This document shows positions 61,665-64,000 of a stretch of DNA of 64,000 nt, in pieces. Position 1 is the stretch's first letter; every line of letters starts with the position of its first letter. The notes beneath the pieces were generated by a model. It did not search any database. It had not been told where the DNA came from and was given only the letters and a program-made list of their open reading frames with translations. Made by a program: the position numbers and the translations under genes. The DNA comes from Salinarimonas ramus (GTDB taxonomy: Bacteria; Pseudomonadota; Alphaproteobacteria; Rhizobiales; Beijerinckiaceae): positions 186,001 through 250,000 of the forward strand of contig NZ_BMMF01000003.1 in NCBI RefSeq assembly GCF_014645695.1, given 5' to 3'.

Positions 61665-61947
61665 CCCTTCAAGATTCGGCCGGTGACGGAAAGCGCCCTC
61701 TCGACCTCGCCGGGACGTGATGAGGAATGACCCGGTCGAGGGGTGCGTGAGCTGATCTCATGTTCTGCTTATGGCTTCACGTGCGAGGTTGCAGCGCGCG
61801 GGGCGCGTTCAACGGCAGGGCTCATACGTACCACGAGCCGGCTGATAAATCAAAGAAAATCGCAATGAATGGCCAGGTTGCGACACCCGAGGGCCGGTAG
61901 CATGCCCGGCTCGGCCACGAAAACCGCGCGTCGCAGGGGGCGATCGG
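61665..61947. other. Rest of the fdxA-carD gap
   Basis: About 280 bases with no supported gene or RNA. It contains a locally AT-rich stretch (about 61845-61870, CTGATAAATCAAAGAAAATCGC) that stands out in this GC-rich sequence and may hold a promoter. I looked for a tRNA (TTC-stem motif plus acceptor pairing) and found none. Confidence 0.4.
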
Positions 61948-62286
61948 TCAATCGCCCTCGCCCGGCTCCGCCGAGAAGAACTTCTCGTACTTGCCCGCCA
62001 TGCCGTCGTACTCCTTGGCGTCGGCGGGCGCGTCCTTCTTCTGGGTGATGTTGGGCCAGGACTTCGACAGGTCGGCATTGACCTTGAGCCATTGCTCGAG
62101 GCCCGGCTCGGTATCGGGCTTGATGGCTTCCGCCGGGCATTCCGGCTCGCAGACGCCGCAATCGATGCACTCGTCCGGATGGATGACGAGCATGTTCTCG
62201 CCCTCGTAGAAGCAGTCCACGGGGCAGACCTCGACGCAATCCATGTACTTGCACTTGATGCAGTTTTCCGTGACGACGTAGGTCAT
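61948..62286 (-). CDS. fdxA: 7Fe ferredoxin FdxA
   Basis: Small electron carrier with one 3Fe-4S and one 4Fe-4S cluster. The 112-residue product has cysteines at 9, 12, 17, 21 and 25 ([17 protein letters not shown]) and the second group [12 protein letters not shown], matching Azotobacter ferredoxin I-type proteins. A ~50-residue C-terminal extension ([22 protein letters not shown]) is usual for alphaproteobacterial FdxA. It is commonly located next to carD. ATG at 62286. Its redox partner is not identifiable here. Confidence 0.95.
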   Translation of the reverse strand: MTYVVTENCIKCKYMDCVEVCPVDCFYEGENMLVIHPDECIDCGVCEPECPAEAIKPDTEPGLEQWLKVNADLSKSWPNITQKKDAPADAKEYDGMAGKYEKFFSAEPGEGD

Positions 62287-62472
62287 CTGCCGATCCGTTC
62301 CCCTGAAGCGACGGCGCACTCCGTAACGCGGCCCCGCGCCCGGCGCAAGGCCGTACCGAGCTAGTCTACCTATAGTTTCAATTCTCGTCACGGTCCTGCG
62401 ACGATCCGCCCCGGACGCGGCCGTGCGGGCGCGTCGCGCGCCTGGCGCCGGCACCCGGGGCGGAGGGGCGCC

Positions 62473-62649
62473 TCAGGCCTCCGGCGGCACGGACAGGCCG
62501 AGCTCGGAGAGCTTGGCGTGCACCGCCTGCTGGGAGCGCTTCGTCTTCATGCTGATGATGGACGCCGGCACGTTCTCGCGTGCCATCGCGATGAGCTCCT
62601 GCACCTGCTCGTACGTCCAGGGACGTTCGTTGGTCTCGACGCCGCTCAT
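62473..62649 (-). CDS. 58-residue SANT/Myb-like (GcrA-related) small protein
   Basis: Small protein with a good ribosome-binding site (GAGAGGAGA) ahead of the ATG at 62649. Its sequence has the pattern of a three-helix SANT/Myb-type helix-turn-helix: RPWTYEQVQELIAMAREN, then ASIISMKTKRSQQAVHAKL, then SELGLSVPPEA. The Trp near the start and the KRSQQAVHAK recognition-helix-like segment resemble many uncharacterised Hyphomicrobiales small proteins and the N-terminus of GcrA. It probably binds DNA or RNA polymerase, but this is inference. It stands alone on the minus strand, upstream of fdxA by 186 bases. Confidence 0.75.
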   Translation of the reverse strand: MSGVETNERPWTYEQVQELIAMARENVPASIISMKTKRSQQAVHAKLSELGLSVPPEA

Positions 62650-62838
62650 GGTCGTCTCCTCTCGTTTCCAGTGTCGCGGGATGCACCCGCCGGAACGGTG
62701 GGACCCGGAGAATGGGTGCCGGGGCGCATGGTCGCAAGCTGTGGAGGGTCCGGATGCGGGGGATCGCGCGGGCGCCCCGGCGTGCTATCGATGGCGTCCG
62801 CGGGGACCTGGTGCGCGGGGAGGCGCGAGAGGCGGCAG

Positions 62839-64000
62839 ATGACGGTCGGGATCGATATCGGGGAGAACGCGGCGCCCGGCGGCGGGCGCATGCTCGTCGA
62901 CCTCGAGGAGCTCCTCGCCACGCGCCTGCTCGTCCAGGGCAATTCGGGCTCGGGCAAGTCGCACCTGCTCCGGCGCCTGCTCGAGCAGAGCGCGCCCTGG
63001 GTGCAGCAATGCGTCATCGACCCGGAGGGCGACTTCGTCACGCTGGCCGAGAAGTACGGCCACGTCGTCGTCGAGGCGGACCGCTCGGAGGCGGACCTCG
63101 TGCGCGTCGCGGGGCGCGTGCGCCAGCACCGCGTCTCCGTCGTCGTCAGCCTGGAGGGGCTCGACGCCGAGCAGCAGATGCGCGCCGCCGCCGCCTTCCT
63201 GGGCGGCCTCTTCGACGCGGACCGGGACCATTGGTACCCGATGCTCGTCGTCGTCGACGAGGCGCAGCTCTTTGCGCCGATGGCGGCGGGCGAGGTCTCC
63301 GACGACGCCCGCAAGCTCTCGCTCGGCGCCATGACGAACCTGATGTGCCGCGGCCGCAAGCGCGGGCTCGCCGGCGTCATCGCCACCCAGCGCCTCGCCA
63401 AGCTCGCCAAGAACGTGGCGGCGGAAGCCTCCAACTTCCTGATGGGGCGCACGTTCCTCGACATCGACATGGCGCGCGCCGCCGATCTGCTGGGCATGGA
63501 CCGCCGCCAGGCGGAGAGCTTCCGCGATCTCGCGCGCGGGCATTTCGTCGCGCTCGGCCCCGCCCTCTCCCGCCGACCCGTGCCCGTGCGCATCGGCACG
63601 GTGGAGACCGCCGCGCGCTCGACGAGCCCCAAGCTCATGCCCCTGCCGGAGACGCCGGCGGAGGCCGCGCGCGATCTCATCCTCGCGCCTCTGGAGCCCG
63701 AGCCCATGCGCCCGCGCCCCGAGCGTCGCCCCGCCCCTCCCCCGCCGCCCTCGACGAACGATCTCCTGGCCGAGCTCGTGCGCGCCCGCCCCGCGGCGAG
63801 CGGCGAGACGGCGACGCCTCCGAGCGCGGAGGAGCTCGCCCACGCGGCGCAGGCGCGCGCGGCCGCCATCGACGAGATCCTGCGCGACCTCCTCGCCGAT
63901 CCGGACGCCGCCTTCCGCTCGGTGGCGGTGCTCTACCAGGACTTTCTCGTGCGCCTGCGCATCAAGCGCGTGCCCGGCGACGCGCCGACGCTGGCCGCCT
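62839..64000 (+). CDS. HerA-like/DUF87 ATP-binding protein, N-terminal part
   Basis: P-loop ATPase of the HerA/FtsK superfamily, running off the right edge (387 codons visible). Visible motifs are Walker A GNSGSGKSHLLRRLLEQ (about residue 35), DPEGDFVTLAEKYGHVVVEA, Walker B/motif LVVVDEAQLFAPM, an arginine-rich MCRGRKRGLAGVIATQRLAKL with sensor-like TQR, and NFLMGRTFLDIDMARAADLLGM. A Pro/Arg-rich linker (PMRPRPERRPAPPPPPS) follows at ~residue 290. The family moves DNA or remodels nucleoprotein; no partner nuclease (NurA, SIR2) is visible up to the edge. The ATG at 62839 starts with MTVGIDIGENAAPGGGRMLV. Confidence 0.85.
   Translation, partial: MTVGIDIGENAAPGGGRMLVDLEELLATRLLVQGNSGSGKSHLLRRLLEQSAPWVQQCVIDPEGDFVTLAEKYGHVVVEADRSEADLVRVAGRVRQHRVSVVVSLEGLDAEQQMRAAAAFLGGLFDADRDHWYPMLVVVDEAQLFAPMAAGEVSDDARKLSLGAMTNLMCRGRKRGLAGVIATQRLAKLAKNVAAEASNFLMGRTFLDIDMARAADLLGMDRRQAESFRDLARGHFVALGPALSRRPVPVRIGTVETAARSTSPKLMPLPETPAEAARDLILAPLEPEPMRPRPERRPAPPPPPSTNDLLAELVRARPAASGETATPPSAEELAHAAQARAAAIDEILRDLLADPDAAFRSVAVLYQDFLVRLRIKRVPGDAPTLAA

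Noticed and set aside
61543-61947. A possible tRNA or structured small RNA in the fdxA-carD gap
   Set aside because: No T-loop consensus with matching acceptor stem; only the two hairpins near carD are supported.

Overview
The window is about 64 kb of very GC-rich (roughly 70%), densely packed bacterial chromosome. Gene content points to an alphaproteobacterium of the Hyphomicrobiales type: a ribosomal protein S2 with a long C-terminal extension, the divergent xerC/priA pair, lptC-lptA-lptB with a long LptB N-terminus, a short NrnC-type RNase D, PhaR, and the CarD/FdxA neighbourhood. The genus cannot be read from the sequence. Both edges cut genes (rseP on the left, a HerA-like ATPase on the right). 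I see no rRNA, tRNA, prophage, insertion sequence or CRISPR array.

Layout. 1-7.5 kb (minus): a translation and envelope-precursor block, rpsB-tsf, then pyrH-frr-uppS-cdsA-dxr-rseP. 7.5-15.4 kb: a MOSC protein, dnaE, a 188-bp inverted-repeat element, then a DNA-repair group (radical SAM protein, UdgX-type uracil-DNA glycosylase with an N-terminal partner domain, and antisense-overlapping PdeM nuclease). 15.5-22.2 kb: a large PAS-GGDEF-EAL protein, a membrane-anchored alpha/beta hydrolase and a lysophospholipase-like hydrolase. 21.9-26.6 kb: an accessory haem-copper oxidase with a fused subunit I/III and altered proton-channel residues, a subunit II lacking an obvious start codon, and a CopD-like gene whose frame stays open into subunit II across an opposite-strand DUF2231 gene. 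26.7-29 kb: a small unknown protein and typA.

29.2-42.9 kb is an organic-acid region. A TRAP transporter (dctP-dctQ-dctM) is transcribed with an Ldh2-family dehydrogenase and an SDR, divergent from a GntR-type regulator that carries two winged-helix domains. Next a LysR regulator is divergent from a seven-gene, mostly translationally coupled operon: RraA-like aldolase, a complete tripartite tricarboxylate transporter (tctC-tctB-tctA), a beta-hydroxyacid dehydrogenase, a second Ldh2-family enzyme and a D-2-hydroxyacid dehydrogenase. The last two could together invert the stereochemistry of an imported 2-hydroxy acid; the substrate is unknown.

43-64 kb: anmK, a DUF1045 2H-phosphoesterase-like gene and gamma-glutamyltransferase; phaA-phaB divergent from phaR (polyhydroxyalkanoate synthesis); nrnC; lptC-lptA-lptB for LPS export, where LptB carries a pentapeptide-repeat extension; a two-receiver response regulator whose first receiver has lost its phospho-acceptor Asp; xerC and priA; a D-lactate-dehydrogenase-like gene and pfkB; a YihY/BrkB membrane protein; carD; 7Fe ferredoxin fdxA; a 58-residue SANT/Myb-like protein; and the HerA-like ATPase.

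A family of palindromic repeats (core CTTCCCTGTAGGGGAAG) occurs at four places and forms one large hairpin element. No single undescribed system stands out beyond doubt. The best candidates for follow-up are the oxidase locus, the seven-gene hydroxy-acid operon with its tandem-domain neighbour regulator, and the repeat family.
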